In this document: one piece after another, positions 10,521 through 19,158 of the stretch
Layout of the letters: each line of letters opens with the position of its first letter
Numbering within the stretch: position 1 is the stretch's first letter
Source: Streptacidiphilus fuscans
Lineage (GTDB): Bacteria > Actinomycetota > Actinomycetes > Streptomycetales > Streptomycetaceae
Assembly: GCF_015690355.1 (NCBI RefSeq)
Contig: NZ_JADPRT010000002.1
Location: 693,337-757,336 of the forward strand
Length of the DNA: 64,000 nt
Direction of reading: 5' to 3'
Notes under the pieces: model-generated
Seen by the model: only the letters and a program-made list of their open reading frames with translations
Databases searched by the model: none
What the model was told of the DNA's origin: nothing
Program-made: the position numbers and the translations under genes

Positions 10521-11018
10521 GTGACCCAGACCAGCGACAACGTCACCTGGCTCACCCAGGAGGCGTACGACCAGCTCCGTGCCGAGCTGGAGCACCTGTC
10601 GGGTCCCGCACGCACCGAGATCGCCCAGAAGATCGAGCAGGCCCGCGAAGAAGGCGACCTCAAGGAGAACGCCGGCTACCACGCCGCCCGCGAGGAGCAG
10701 GGCAAGATGGAGCTGCGTATCCGCCAGCTGACCCAGTTGCTCGAGCGCGCCAAGGTCGGCGAGGCCCCCGCGGACAACGGCGTGGTCGGCCCCGGCATGG
10801 TCGTCACCGTCGCCTTCGACGGCGACAAGGACGACACCATGGTCTTCCTGCTCGGCTCGCGCGAGGCCGCCTCCGGCGACATGGAGACCTACTCCCCGCA
10901 GTCGCCGCTCGGCCGCGCCATCGACGGCCGCAAGGTCGGCGACGACGTGACCTACGAGCTGCCGAACGGCCGCAAGGCGAACGTCACCATCACCGAGGCC
11001 AAGCCCTACACGGGCTGA
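10521..11018 (+). CDS. greA: Transcription elongation factor GreA
   Basis: The start is a GTG at 10521 with AGGAG eight bases upstream, giving 165 residues. The N-terminal antiparallel coiled coil (about 1-80) contains LREELEH-like heptads and the tip acidic residues in AREEGDLKENAGYHAAREEQG, which reach into the RNA polymerase secondary channel and stimulate transcript cleavage in backtracked complexes. The C-terminal FKBP-like domain includes SPLGRAIDGRKVGDDVTYELPNG. It is standard in length and motif. It converges on the ABC exporter genes, with a hairpin between. Confidence 0.95.
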   Translation: MTQTSDNVTWLTQEAYDQLRAELEHLSGPARTEIAQKIEQAREEGDLKENAGYHAAREEQGKMELRIRQLTQLLERAKVGEAPADNGVVGPGMVVTVAFDGDKDDTMVFLLGSREAASGDMETYSPQSPLGRAIDGRKVGDDVTYELPNGRKANVTITEAKPYTG

Positions 11019-11066
11019 CGCCCGCCTCCCCCGCAACGTTCCAGGTACCGCTCCCCACCCACGCTC

Positions 11067-11089
11067 ACCCCGGGCAGACCACCCGGGGT
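11067..11089. terminator. Hairpin terminator between greA and the ABC exporter genes
   Basis: ACCCCGGG at 11067-11074 pairs with CCCGGGGT at 11082-11089 across a 7-base loop. It lies between the convergent greA and ABC permease genes and touches the permease stop codon. There is no T-run, so a bidirectional, streptomycete-style terminator is inferred from placement. Confidence 0.65.
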
Positions 11090-11955
11090 CAGCCGGTGGC
11101 GGAGCGGTACTTGCGTACGGCCAGCCACGAGAAGACGGCCATGATCAGCAGCGACCAGCCTATGGACACCCCGATCGCGTGCTCCATCGGCCAGACCTTG
11201 GCCGGGGCGCCGGTCGGGTTGCCGAACAGCTCACGGCAGGCCTGAACGGTGGCGCTGAAGGGGTTCCAGTAGGCGATCGCCTGGAGCCAGCCCGGCATGC
11301 CCGCGACCGGCACGAAGGCGTTGGAGACGAAGGTCAGCGGGAACAGCCAGATCAGCCCGGCCGAGGTGGCCGCCTCGGGGCTGCGCACCGAGAGCCCGAT
11401 CAGCGCGCCGATCCAGGAGAACGCGTAGCCGAGCAGCAGGAGCAGCCCGAACGCGGCCAGCGCCTTGAGCACGCCGTTGTTGATCCGCCAGCCGACGATG
11501 AACGCGACCACCGCAAGCACCAGCACGGTGAACCCGGTCTGCACCAGGTCCGCCCAGGTGCGGCCGACCAGCACCGAGGAGCGGGTCATCGGCAACGACC
11601 GGAACCGGTCGACCAGGCCCTTGGTCATGTCCTCCGCGAGCCCCGCCGAGGCCCCGGCCACCGCGAAGGTGACCGTCTGCGCGAAGATGCCCGCCATCAG
11701 GTACTGCTTGTAGGCGTCGGCCCCGGCCGAACCGCTCATGCCGGGCACCGCGATCGCGCCGCCCATCACGTACGTGAAGAGCAGCACGAACATGACCGGC
11801 TGGAGCAGCCCGAACACGACGATCTCGGGGATCCGCAGCATGCGCCTGAGGTTCCTCTTGGCCACGACCCAGGAGTCGTGCGCCATCTGCCCCAGGCCGC
11901 CCTTGGCCGGACGCGGCAGCGTGCCCGTGGCGAGGGCGGAGGTGGTCGCGGTCAT
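11089..11955 (-). CDS. ABC-2 type exporter permease (DrrB family)
   Basis: The 288-residue protein has six predicted membrane helices and the ABC-2 permease layout: a cytosolic start (HDSWVVAKRNLRRMLRIPEIVVFGLLQPVMFVLLFTYV), then the helical block ending MAVFSWLAVRKYRS. The motif GLVDRFRSLPMTRSSVLVGRT is typical of DrrB-like antibiotic and lipid exporters. Its start overlaps the upstream ATPase stop by 4 bases (ATGA), which implies translational coupling. With that ATPase it would form a homodimeric exporter. The substrate is unknown and no antibiotic genes are adjacent. Confidence 0.9.
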   Translation of the reverse strand: MTATTSALATGTLPRPAKGGLGQMAHDSWVVAKRNLRRMLRIPEIVVFGLLQPVMFVLLFTYVMGGAIAVPGMSGSAGADAYKQYLMAGIFAQTVTFAVAGASAGLAEDMTKGLVDRFRSLPMTRSSVLVGRTWADLVQTGFTVLVLAVVAFIVGWRINNGVLKALAAFGLLLLLGYAFSWIGALIGLSVRSPEAATSAGLIWLFPLTFVSNAFVPVAGMPGWLQAIAYWNPFSATVQACRELFGNPTGAPAKVWPMEHAIGVSIGWSLLIMAVFSWLAVRKYRSATG

Positions 11956-13004
11956 ACCCGGGCCTTCTTCCTGCGCGCGTCGGCGCCCTCGTCCCCGTCC
12001 CCGCTCCCGGACGCGGGCTCGCCGTCGCCGGCGCCCGCCCCCGAGCCGTTCTCGTCGTCCTCGCTGAAGGTGGCGTGACCGGTCAGCGAGAGGAAGACGT
12101 CGTCCAACGTCGGACGCCGCAGGCCGATGTCGTGGATGACGACGTCCCGAGCGTCGAGCTCCCTGATCACGTCGGCCAGCACCCGGGCGCCGCCGCTGAC
12201 CGGGACGGTGATCCGCCGGGTGTGCGGCTCGACCGTCGCCTCGCCGATGGCGAACTGCGCCAGCGCGTCCATCGCCACCGTCAGCACCGCCGGATCGTTC
12301 ACGACGACCTCGACGCGCTCACCGCCGATCTGCGCCTTGAGCTGGTCGGCCGTACCGCGCGCGATCACCTTGCCGTGGTCGACCACGGCGATGTCGTGGG
12401 CGAGGCGGTCGGCCTCCTCCAGGTACTGCGTCGTCAGCAGCAGCGTGGTGCCCTCGGCGACCAGCGTCTCGATGACCTCCCACAGGGCCATGCGGTTGCG
12501 CGGGTCGAGGCCGGTGGTGGGCTCGTCCATGAACATCACCGGGGGCCGCACCACCAGTGCGGCGGCCAGGTCGAGACGGCGGCGCATGCCGCCGGAGTAC
12601 GTCTTGGCGATGCGCCCGGCCGCGTCGGTGAGGTTGAACCACTCCAGCAGCTCCTTGGCGCGGGCCTTCGCGTCGCGCGCGGACATCTGGTAGAGCTCGC
12701 CGACCATCTGGAGGTTCTCCTGGCCGGTCAGGTACTCGTCCACGGCGGCGTACTGGCCGGACAGGCCGATCAGGCTGCGTACCTCGTTCGGATGCTTCAG
12801 CACGTCGACGCCGGCGACGGTGGCCCGCCCGGCGTCGGGCTTGAGCAACGTCGTCAACACCCGGACGGTGGTGGTCTTTCCCGCGCCGTTCGGGCCCAGC
12901 AGCCCGAGCACGGTGCCCTCCGGCACGTCCAGGTCCACTCCGTCGAGCGCCCGGACGTCGCCGAAGGTCTTGACCAGACCCTCGGCCGTGATCGCCCCTG
13001 TCAT
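11952..13004 (-). CDS. ABC exporter ATP-binding protein (DrrA family)
   Basis: The 350-residue ATPase has Walker A LLGPNGAGKTTTVR (about residue 37), a Q-loop in LIGLSGQYAAVDEYLTG, the signature YSGGMRRRLDLAAAL, Walker B VMFMDEPTTGLDPRN and the H-loop in TTLLLTTQYLEEADRLAHD. The C-terminal DUF4162-like extension of the DrrA branch includes RRPTLDDVFLSLTGH. The last 40 residues are a low-complexity Gly/Asp/Glu tail ending in a basic RRKKARV. It is the first gene of a two-gene operon with the permease. It is a daunorubicin-resistance-type homologue, but the cargo is unknown. Confidence 0.92.
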   Translation of the reverse strand: MTGAITAEGLVKTFGDVRALDGVDLDVPEGTVLGLLGPNGAGKTTTVRVLTTLLKPDAGRATVAGVDVLKHPNEVRSLIGLSGQYAAVDEYLTGQENLQMVGELYQMSARDAKARAKELLEWFNLTDAAGRIAKTYSGGMRRRLDLAAALVVRPPVMFMDEPTTGLDPRNRMALWEVIETLVAEGTTLLLTTQYLEEADRLAHDIAVVDHGKVIARGTADQLKAQIGGERVEVVVNDPAVLTVAMDALAQFAIGEATVEPHTRRITVPVSGGARVLADVIRELDARDVVIHDIGLRRPTLDDVFLSLTGHATFSEDDENGSGAGAGDGEPASGSGDGDEGADARRKKARV

Positions 13005-13152
13005 CGGCCTCGCCTCCCGCCGGGATCGTCACAGGTTCTCCCAGCCTCACCCGTTTGCGATCTTTTGGCACCTCGGAAGGCGCCTCGAACGTCACTCGGA
13101 CAGGCTGCTCACAACCTAAGGCACACCACTGACAATCCGGCGGGCTTTTTCG

Positions 13153-14370
13153 CTACGCCTGGCTCAACACCCGGTAGCCCTCGGCCCGCAGCTCGGCGAC
13201 GACCGCCGCGCAGTGCTCCGGGCCCTTGGTCTCCAGCCGCAGGTCGACGTCCGCCTCGCCGAGGCCGAGCTTCGGGTCGGTGCGCACGTGGGCCACGTCG
13301 ACCACGTTGGCGTCGGTGCGGGAGAGCACCTCCAACAGCCCGGCCAGGACGCCGGGGCGGTCGTTGATCCGCAGCCGCAGCGACATGTAGCGGCCCGCCG
13401 CCGCCATGCCGTGGCGCAGCACCCGCTGCATCAGCAGCGGGTCGATGTTGCCGCCGGAGAGCACGGCGACGACCGGGCCCTCGATCTCGCCGCCGTGCTC
13501 CAGCAGCGCCGCGACCGTGCTCGCGCCCGCCGGTTCGACGACCAGCTTGGCGCGCTCCAGGCAGAGCAGCAGCGCCCGTGCCAGCGCGTCCTCACTGACC
13601 GTCAGGACACCGTCGGCCAGCTGGTTGATGATCTCGAACGGCACGTCGCCGGGGCGGCCGACCTGGATGCCGTCGGCCATGGTGCCGAACCGGTCCAGCG
13701 TCACCGGGCGCCCGGCGCGCAGCGAGGGTGGGTAGGCCGCCGCGCCCTCCGCCTGGACGCCGATCACCCGCACGTCCGGCCGCACCGGCTTGACCGCCGC
13801 CGCGATCCCGGCCAGCAGGCCGCCTCCGCCGGTGCCGACCAGGATGGTCCGCACCTCTGGGCACTGCTCCAGGACTTCGAGGCCGACCGTGCCCTGACCG
13901 GCGACGATGTCCGGGTGGTCGAAGGGGTGGATGAAGACCGCGCCGGTCGTCTCCGCGTACTCCAGCGCGGCGGCCAGCGTCGCGTCGAAGTTCTCGCCGA
14001 CCAGGCGGACGTCCGCGCCGTAGTCGCGGGTCGCGGCGACCTTGGGAAGCGGGGCGACGACCGGCATGAAGACCGTCGAGTGCACGCCCAGGGTGGACGC
14101 CGCCAGGGCCACGCCCTGCGCGTGGTTGCCCGCGCTGGCCGCGACCACACCGGCCGCCCGCTCGACCGGCGACAGCCCGGCGATCCGGACGTACGCGCCG
14201 CGCAGCTTGAACGACCCGGTGCGCTGGAGGTTCTCGCACTTCAGCTGAACGGGCGACCCGATCAACTCGGAGAGATGGCGGCTGCTCTCCATCGGAGTGA
14301 CCCGGGCGACCCCCGCCAGCATCTTGTGTGCACCGCGGACGTCGTCAAGGGTGATGGGCCAGACGCTCAT
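13153..14370 (-). CDS. ilvA: Threonine ammonia-lyase (threonine dehydratase)
   Basis: The 405-residue PLP enzyme deaminates L-threonine to 2-oxobutanoate, the entry to isoleucine. It shows the Schiff-base Lys in LQRTGSFKLRGAY, the substrate loop in AASAGNHAQGVAL, the phosphate-binding glycine loop VGTGGGGLLAGIAAA and a C-terminal ACT-like domain from about residue 330 (LRLRINDRPGVLAGLLEVL). The start is the ATG of MSVWPITLDDV at 14370; a longer upstream frame is antisense to the MarR gene. With a single short ACT domain it resembles catabolic or deregulated forms more than the two-domain E. coli IlvA. It is divergent from the MarR gene by 70 bp. Confidence 0.9.
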   Translation of the reverse strand: MSVWPITLDDVRGAHKMLAGVARVTPMESSRHLSELIGSPVQLKCENLQRTGSFKLRGAYVRIAGLSPVERAAGVVAASAGNHAQGVALAASTLGVHSTVFMPVVAPLPKVAATRDYGADVRLVGENFDATLAAALEYAETTGAVFIHPFDHPDIVAGQGTVGLEVLEQCPEVRTILVGTGGGGLLAGIAAAVKPVRPDVRVIGVQAEGAAAYPPSLRAGRPVTLDRFGTMADGIQVGRPGDVPFEIINQLADGVLTVSEDALARALLLCLERAKLVVEPAGASTVAALLEHGGEIEGPVVAVLSGGNIDPLLMQRVLRHGMAAAGRYMSLRLRINDRPGVLAGLLEVLSRTDANVVDVAHVRTDPKLGLGEADVDLRLETKGPEHCAAVVAELRAEGYRVLSQA

Positions 14371-14440
14371 AGGGTTCAGCCTAGGGCCTGGGAAGGCTAG
14401 GCTCGGAAAGCTCAGCCGAACGAGAGATCGCGATTCTCCG

Positions 14441-14953
14441 ATGCCAACGCCGATGCCCGAGAACGACCGCCTGGACCCCGCAGAGGGGCCCGCCGACTCC
14501 GGCGCGCCCATGGATCTGCACGACCAGTTGCAGTACCAGGTGGCCATCTTCGCCCGCCGGGTCGAGCAGGCACGGATCGGCGGCCTGGGCGAGCAGCGCA
14601 ACTCGATGGACCGGGCGGCCTTCCTGCTGCTCAACCGGCTCAACTGGACCGGCCCGGTGGGCGTCAAGGCGCTGGCCCAGGCGATGGGCATCGACTCGTC
14701 GACGGTCACCCGGCAGGTGGCGCCGCTCGTCGACTGCGGCCTGGTGGAGCGCGTCCCCAACCCGGACGACGGCCGCGCGGTGCTGCTGGAGCTCTCCGAC
14801 CAGGGCCGCGCCCGGCTGGAGGAGGTCCGGGCCTCGCGCCGGGAGCTGATGCGGATGCTGACGGACGACTGGTCCGAGGAGGACCAGCAGGCCTTCTGCA
14901 CCCTGCTGACGCGGTTCAACCTCGCGATCAAGGCGCACCACCGGACGTCCTAG
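14441..14953 (+). CDS. MarR-family transcriptional regulator
   Basis: The 170-residue winged-helix regulator has the core LNWTGPVGVKALAQAMGIDSSTVTRQVAPLVDCGLVERV (helix-turn-helix; here cited in part), followed by the wing NPDDGRAVLLELSDQGRARL and a C-terminal dimerisation helix. The start chosen is ATG 14441, giving MPTPMPEND; an in-frame ATG further in (MDLHDQ) is possible because the first 25 residues are disordered. It sits 70 bp from the divergent ilvA start, so it may control itself and perhaps ilvA. The ligand is unknown. Confidence 0.87.
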   Translation: MPTPMPENDRLDPAEGPADSGAPMDLHDQLQYQVAIFARRVEQARIGGLGEQRNSMDRAAFLLLNRLNWTGPVGVKALAQAMGIDSSTVTRQVAPLVDCGLVERVPNPDDGRAVLLELSDQGRARLEEVRASRRELMRMLTDDWSEEDQQAFCTLLTRFNLAIKAHHRTS

Positions 14954-14989
14954 CCCGACGTCCGGTAGCGCGTCCTCGACCCGTGGGCG

Positions 14990-16150
14990 TCAGCCCAGCG
15001 CGCGCTGCAGGTCGCCCAGCAGGTCGTCGACGGACTCGATGCCGACGGAGAGGCGGACCAGGTCGGCCGGGACCTCCAGCTGGGAGCCGGCGGCGGAGGC
15101 GTGCGTCATCCGACCCGGGTGCTCGATCAGCGACTCCACGCCGCCCAGCGACTCGCCGAGGGTGAAGAGCTGAGCGCGGTTGCAGACCTCGACCGCCGCC
15201 TCCTCGCCGTCCCGGTGCCGGAACGACACCATGCCGCCGAAGGCGCGCATCTGCTTGGCGGCGATCTCGTGGCCGGGGTGCTCGGGCAGGCCCGGGTAGA
15301 GCACCTGGGCGACCTTCGGGTGGCCGGTCAGGAACTCCGCGATGCGGGCGGCGTTCGCGCTGTGACGGTCCATCCGGACGCCCAGCGTCTTGATGCCGCG
15401 CATCACCAGCCAGGCGTCGAACGGCCCGGCGACGGCACCCATCGCGTTCTGGTGGTACGTCAGTTCCTCACCGAGCGCGGCGTCGTCGGTGACCAGGGCG
15501 CCGCCGACCACGTCGGAGTGGCCGCCCATGTACTTGGTGGTCGAGTAGACGACCACGTCCGCGCCGAGCGCCAGCGGCTGCTGGAGGTAGGGGCTGGCGA
15601 AGGTGTTGTCGACGACCAGCAGCGCGCCGGTCTCGTGCCCGATGTGGGCGAGCGCCGCGATGTCCGCGATGCCGAGCAGCGGGTTGCTGGGCGTCTCGGT
15701 CCAGATCACCTTGGTGTTCGGGCGGATCGCGGCGCGCACACTGGCCGGGTCGTGGGTGTTGGCGACGGACCACTCGACGCCCCAGCGGCTCAGCACCTTG
15801 GAGAAGAGGCGGAAGGTGCCGCCGTAGGCGTCGTTCGGGATGACGATGTGGTCTCCGGGCTTGGTGACCGTGCGGAGCAGGGTGTCCTCGGCCGCCAGAC
15901 CGGACGCGAAGGCGAGGCCCTTCCGGCCGCCGTCCAGCGCGGCGAGGTTCTCCTCCAGCGCGGTGCGGGTGGGGTTGGCGGAGCGGCTGTACTCGTAGCC
16001 GCCGCGAAGGCCGCCGACGCCGTCCTGCTTGTAGGTGGAGACCTGGTAGATGGGGGTGACCACCGCCCCGGTCTGCGGGTCCGCCTCCTGACCGGCATGG
16101 ATGGCCAGGGTCTCGAAGGCGTAGTGCTGGTGCTCGCTGTGCTCGCTCAT
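14990..16150 (-). CDS. metB: Cystathionine gamma-synthase/lyase
   Basis: The 386-residue PLP enzyme of the Cys/Met metabolism family joins an activated homoserine with cysteine to give cystathionine, or catalyses the reverse gamma-elimination. It has YEYSRSANPTRTALEENLAAL, the PLP-phosphate segment ASGLAAEDTLLRTV, the Asp of VVDNTFASPYLQQPL and the Schiff-base Lys in VYSTTKYMGGHSDVVGG. Family and length are certain; synthase versus lyase cannot be settled from motifs. A cystathionine beta-synthase gene lies 6.6 kb away, so a full reverse transsulfuration route is encoded in this window. Confidence 0.92.
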   Translation of the reverse strand: MSEHSEHQHYAFETLAIHAGQEADPQTGAVVTPIYQVSTYKQDGVGGLRGGYEYSRSANPTRTALEENLAALDGGRKGLAFASGLAAEDTLLRTVTKPGDHIVIPNDAYGGTFRLFSKVLSRWGVEWSVANTHDPASVRAAIRPNTKVIWTETPSNPLLGIADIAALAHIGHETGALLVVDNTFASPYLQQPLALGADVVVYSTTKYMGGHSDVVGGALVTDDAALGEELTYHQNAMGAVAGPFDAWLVMRGIKTLGVRMDRHSANAARIAEFLTGHPKVAQVLYPGLPEHPGHEIAAKQMRAFGGMVSFRHRDGEEAAVEVCNRAQLFTLGESLGGVESLIEHPGRMTHASAAGSQLEVPADLVRLSVGIESVDDLLGDLQRALG

Positions 16151-16247
16151 GAGGCCTGAGCGTAGTCGGGGTGGACCCGGTACCGCCTGATCTCAGCAGA
16201 CCACGACGGTGTGGGTCCGGCCAGGTCCACGAGGCCGGGCCGGGGCC

Positions 16248-16991
16248 TCAGGTCGACTCCCAGACGCGGCGGTAGAACGCGGTGCGCTCCGGGTCGGCAG
16301 CGACGCCGTAGGCGTCGAGCAACAGGGCGTCCCATCCGGGGCCGTAGTTCCACTCCAGGCTCCAGGTCGCGACGGCCAGGTCGGCCCAGCGGTCGGCGAC
16401 GCCCAGGCAGTCGAGGTCGACGTGCGCGGAGAAGCTGCCGTCCGGGTGGATGAGCGTGTTGGGCGAGCAGGGATCACCGTGGCAGACCACCAACCGGTCG
16501 ACCGGCGGCGCGTCGGCGAGCTCCGGACGGTCGGCCGGGTCGACGCCCGCTTCGGCGAGCCGGTCCGCGACGGACCAGGAGAAGGGGCAGTCGTCGACCG
16601 GCAGCCGGTCGTGCAGCGCGCGCAGCCCGACCCCGATGGCGCGGACGGCGGTGGCCGGGTCGGCCAGCCAGCGCGGCGCGACCGCGCTCTCCCCCGGCAG
16701 CCCCGCGGTGACCAGCCACGCGCCGTCGGCGTCCGCGCCCGCGTCCAGCACCCTCGGCACGGTCGTGTAGCGGGCGGCCCAGCCCAGACGCGCGGCCTCC
16801 GCGTCGAACCCCAGGCCGGATCCCGCCGGGGCCCACTTCACGAAGGTCCGCGTCTCGTCCTGGCCGAGCTGGAAGGTCAGCCCGCCGGCCTCGTTGCGCC
16901 ACACCGGCGTGACCGGCCGGTCACCGGCGAGCTCCGCGACGGGTGCGGGAACGGGGACGGATCGGGGCGGCGGCCCGGAGTGGACGGTCAT
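16248..16991 (-). CDS. Aminoglycoside 3'-phosphotransferase-like kinase
   Basis: The 247-residue APH-fold kinase has a substrate-binding and catalytic segment VVCHGDPCSPNTLIHPDG (catalytic Asp and metal Asn) and HVDLDCLGVADRWADLAVAT, which closely follows the APH(3') pattern HGDxxxPN...D.GRxGxADRxxDxA. Upstream pieces FVKWAP (ATP lysine) and WLVTAGLPGESAV also fit. Length is slightly below the usual 260. It may phosphorylate an aminoglycoside or an unknown metabolite; many chromosomal actinobacterial members confer no resistance. The start MTVHSG at 16991 is preferred; a longer frame to 17027 exists. It is not obviously in an operon. Confidence 0.85.
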   Translation of the reverse strand: MTVHSGPPPRSVPVPAPVAELAGDRPVTPVWRNEAGGLTFQLGQDETRTFVKWAPAGSGLGFDAEAARLGWAARYTTVPRVLDAGADADGAWLVTAGLPGESAVAPRWLADPATAVRAIGVGLRALHDRLPVDDCPFSWSVADRLAEAGVDPADRPELADAPPVDRLVVCHGDPCSPNTLIHPDGSFSAHVDLDCLGVADRWADLAVATWSLEWNYGPGWDALLLDAYGVAADPERTAFYRRVWEST

Positions 16992-17102
16992 GACCGCATC
17001 GTGCGCGCACTGCCCCTGTCGATCCACCGATTTCCGTGCGCCCGGCCCCGATCCTCCGACGGCCCCTCGACGCGTGCCACAGAATGTGCCACGCTATGAG
17101 GC

Positions 17103-17309
17103 ATGACCACATCGATCGAAGAACTCATGCAGAACGCGGTCGACACCCGTCGCGTCGCCCAGACGGCGATCGCCCTGGCCGTCCGCGAGGCCCGCGCCGC
17201 GGACTGGTCCTGGGACCGCATCTCCGCCGCGCTCGGCGGCTCCCCCAACGGCGAGACCCTGCGCCGCAACTTCGGCGGCGGGTCCGGAGGCCGCCCGGAG
17301 CAGGCCTGA
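17103..17309 (+). CDS. Small helical protein, 68 aa, possible DNA-binding
   Basis: The ATG at 17103 opens a 68-residue protein, TTSIEELMQNAVDTRRVAQ onward, with a run of predicted helices and a segment DWSWDRISAALGGSPNGETLRRNF that looks like a short helix-turn-helix, ending in a Gly-rich tail. It has no signal peptide or membrane segment. It is divergent from the APH-like gene (111 bp) and converges on the DJ-1 gene 30 bp downstream. I do not recognise a named family, so the DNA-binding suggestion is only pattern-based. Confidence 0.6.
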   Translation: MTTSIEELMQNAVDTRRVAQTAIALAVREARAADWSWDRISAALGGSPNGETLRRNFGGGSGGRPEQA

Positions 17310-17339
17310 TCCGGGCGTCGGCCGGTGATCAAGCGGTGG

Positions 17340-17975
17340 TCAGCCGGTGATCGCCAGATTGTTGGCGCGCAGCAGCTCCACGATCTCGGCCGGGGCCTTG
17401 GCGACCGAGCCCGCGTCGTACGGGGGCTCCGGGTCGTACTCGGTCAGCAGCTGGATCTGCTGCGCGACCCGCTCCCCCGCGATCCTCCCGACCAGCGTCA
17501 GCGCCAGGTCGATCCCCGAGGAGACGCCCGCGGCCGTGGCGTACTTGCCGTCGAGCACCACCCGCTCCGAGGTCGGCAGCGCGCCCAGGCTGCCCAGCAG
17601 CTCCAGGGCGTTCCAGTGCGAGGTGGCTGCCCGGTCCTTGAGCAGCCCGGCCGAGGCCAGCAGCAGCGAGCCGGTACAGACGGAGGTGGTCCACTCCGTC
17701 GTGGCGTCGACCCGGCGGATCCAGTCCAGCAGGACGGGATCGGACAACGCCTCCCGCGAGCCAGGTCCGCCCGGGACGAGCAACAGGTCGGCCGAGTCCA
17801 CCTCGTCGAGCGTCGCGTCCGCGACCAGTGCGAGGCTGCCGCGGTCGGCGCGCACCTCGCCACGCTCCGCGGCGACGAAGACGACCTCGGCGCCGGGAAC
17901 GCGCGCCAGGATCTCGTAGGGGCCCACCGCGTCGAGCGAGGTGAAGCGATCGAACAGCAGGATGGCGATCTTCAT
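17340..17975 (-). CDS. DJ-1/PfpI family protein
   Basis: The 211-residue class I glutamine-amidotransferase-like protein begins MKIAILLFDRFTSLDAVGPYEIL and carries the nucleophile elbow TTSVCTGSLLLASAGLL (Cys near residue 102), followed by ATSHWNALELL, where the His is part of the usual active site. The glutamate found early in many DJ-1 family proteins appears as PYEIL. Isonitrile-hydratase-like and GlxA-like members share this pattern, so the activity is uncertain. The adjacent upstream gene encodes a GlxA-type regulator with a homologous N-terminal domain, suggesting duplication or a shared ligand. Confidence 0.88.
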   Translation of the reverse strand: MKIAILLFDRFTSLDAVGPYEILARVPGAEVVFVAAERGEVRADRGSLALVADATLDEVDSADLLLVPGGPGSREALSDPVLLDWIRRVDATTEWTTSVCTGSLLLASAGLLKDRAATSHWNALELLGSLGALPTSERVVLDGKYATAAGVSSGIDLALTLVGRIAGERVAQQIQLLTEYDPEPPYDAGSVAKAPAEIVELLRANNLAITG

Positions 17976-18033
17976 CGGAGTTCTTCCTCTCAGCCGGGAA
18001 TTCTCGTACAGCTCGGTTCTGGTGCAGTTGCCT

Positions 18034-19041
18034 TCAGCAGGCCGACGCACTCGGGTGCAGCGGACGGAAGCGGCGGCGGTACTCGGCGGGCGAGACGGCC
18101 AGCGTGCGGACGAAGGCGCGGCGCATCGCCTCCGAGGTCCCGTAGCCGCAGGCGCGGGCGACGGACTCGACCGCATCGTCGGAGTCCTCCAACCGTCGTC
18201 GGGCCGCCTCCAGGCGGACGCCGTCCACATAGCGGCCGGGCGTCTGCCCCGCCTCCGCCGCGAAGGCGCGGGCGAACTGACGGGGCGACAGCGACGCGCG
18301 CCGGGCCAGCTCCTCGACCGACAGGTCGGCCTCCGGATGCTCGGCGATCCACTGCTGGACCTCACGCAGCGGCTGCCGCTCGGCGAGCTGGGCGGCAAGC
18401 TGGGTGCTGAACTGGGCCTGTCCGGCGGGGCGGCGCAGGAACATCACCAGGTGCCGGGCAACCTGGAGCGCGGCCTCCCGGCCGAGGTCCTCCTCGACCA
18501 GCGCCAGGGCCAGGTCGATGCCCGCCGTCACCCCCGCCGAGGTCGCCACCGATCCGTCGCGGACGTAGATCGGCTCCGGGTCCACCTCGACGTCGGGGAA
18601 CCGCCGGGCCAGGTCGGCGCAGTGGGACCAGTGCGTGGTCGCCCGACGTCCCGCCAGCAGGCCCGCCTCCGCGAGCAGGAACGCTCCGGTGCAGACCGAG
18701 ACCACCCGCTCCGCCCCGGCCGCGAGTTCGCGGATCCGGGCAACCAGCGCGCTCTCGGGCTCGCGCGTCCCGCGCCCGCCGGGGACGACGAGCGTGTGCG
18801 GCGACTCGACCTCCGGGCTCGCCAGATCCGCGTCGGGCAGCAACCGCAGCCCGCTGCTCGCGCGCACCGGGCCGCCGCCCAGCGAGGCGGTCACCACCCG
18901 GTACGCGTCGGACCGCCCGGCGGCCGGACCGCCGCCGGAGAAGACCTCCAGCGGACCGGTGACGTCCAGGCTCTGGACGCCGTCGAAGAGCACCAGCAGA
19001 ACGGTGCGCGTCCGCGTGTCCGCGGGCCTGGTGGTTGCCAT
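18034..19041 (-). CDS. GlxA-family transcriptional regulator (DJ-1/PfpI + AraC)
   Basis: The 335-residue regulator is built of an N-terminal DJ-1/PfpI-like sensor (about 12-190; VLLVLFDGVQSLDVTGPLEV, then VVSVCTGAFLLAEAGLLAG) and a C-terminal AraC DNA-binding domain with two helix-turn-helix units (LSVEELARRASLSPRQFARAF and VARACGYGTSEAMRRAF). The start is the ATG of MATTRPADT at 19041. It lies 58 bp upstream of the DJ-1 gene on the same strand, so the two are probably cotranscribed and the enzyme-like partner may act on, or mimic, the regulator's ligand. Confidence 0.92.
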   Translation of the reverse strand: MATTRPADTRTRTVLLVLFDGVQSLDVTGPLEVFSGGGPAAGRSDAYRVVTASLGGGPVRASSGLRLLPDADLASPEVESPHTLVVPGGRGTREPESALVARIRELAAGAERVVSVCTGAFLLAEAGLLAGRRATTHWSHCADLARRFPDVEVDPEPIYVRDGSVATSAGVTAGIDLALALVEEDLGREAALQVARHLVMFLRRPAGQAQFSTQLAAQLAERQPLREVQQWIAEHPEADLSVEELARRASLSPRQFARAFAAEAGQTPGRYVDGVRLEAARRRLEDSDDAVESVARACGYGTSEAMRRAFVRTLAVSPAEYRRRFRPLHPSASAC

Positions 19042-19158
19042 GGAAAAAGCCTGCACCGGCCGGCCGATGGCAGCAATGACGAGAATCCCACCTTTCCTGC
19101 CATGGCCAGTGTGGCCGAGTGTTCGATCCGGTCCGGGGCCATCGGCTAGTCTCACGCG

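Noticed and set aside
11089..13004. Antibiotic biosynthesis resistance cluster around the DrrAB-like exporter
   Set aside because: No biosynthetic genes lie nearby; this is a common chromosomal exporter type.
13153..14931. 592-residue form of threonine ammonia-lyase
   Set aside because: The extension is antisense to the MarR gene; the family start is MSVWPITLDDV at 14370.
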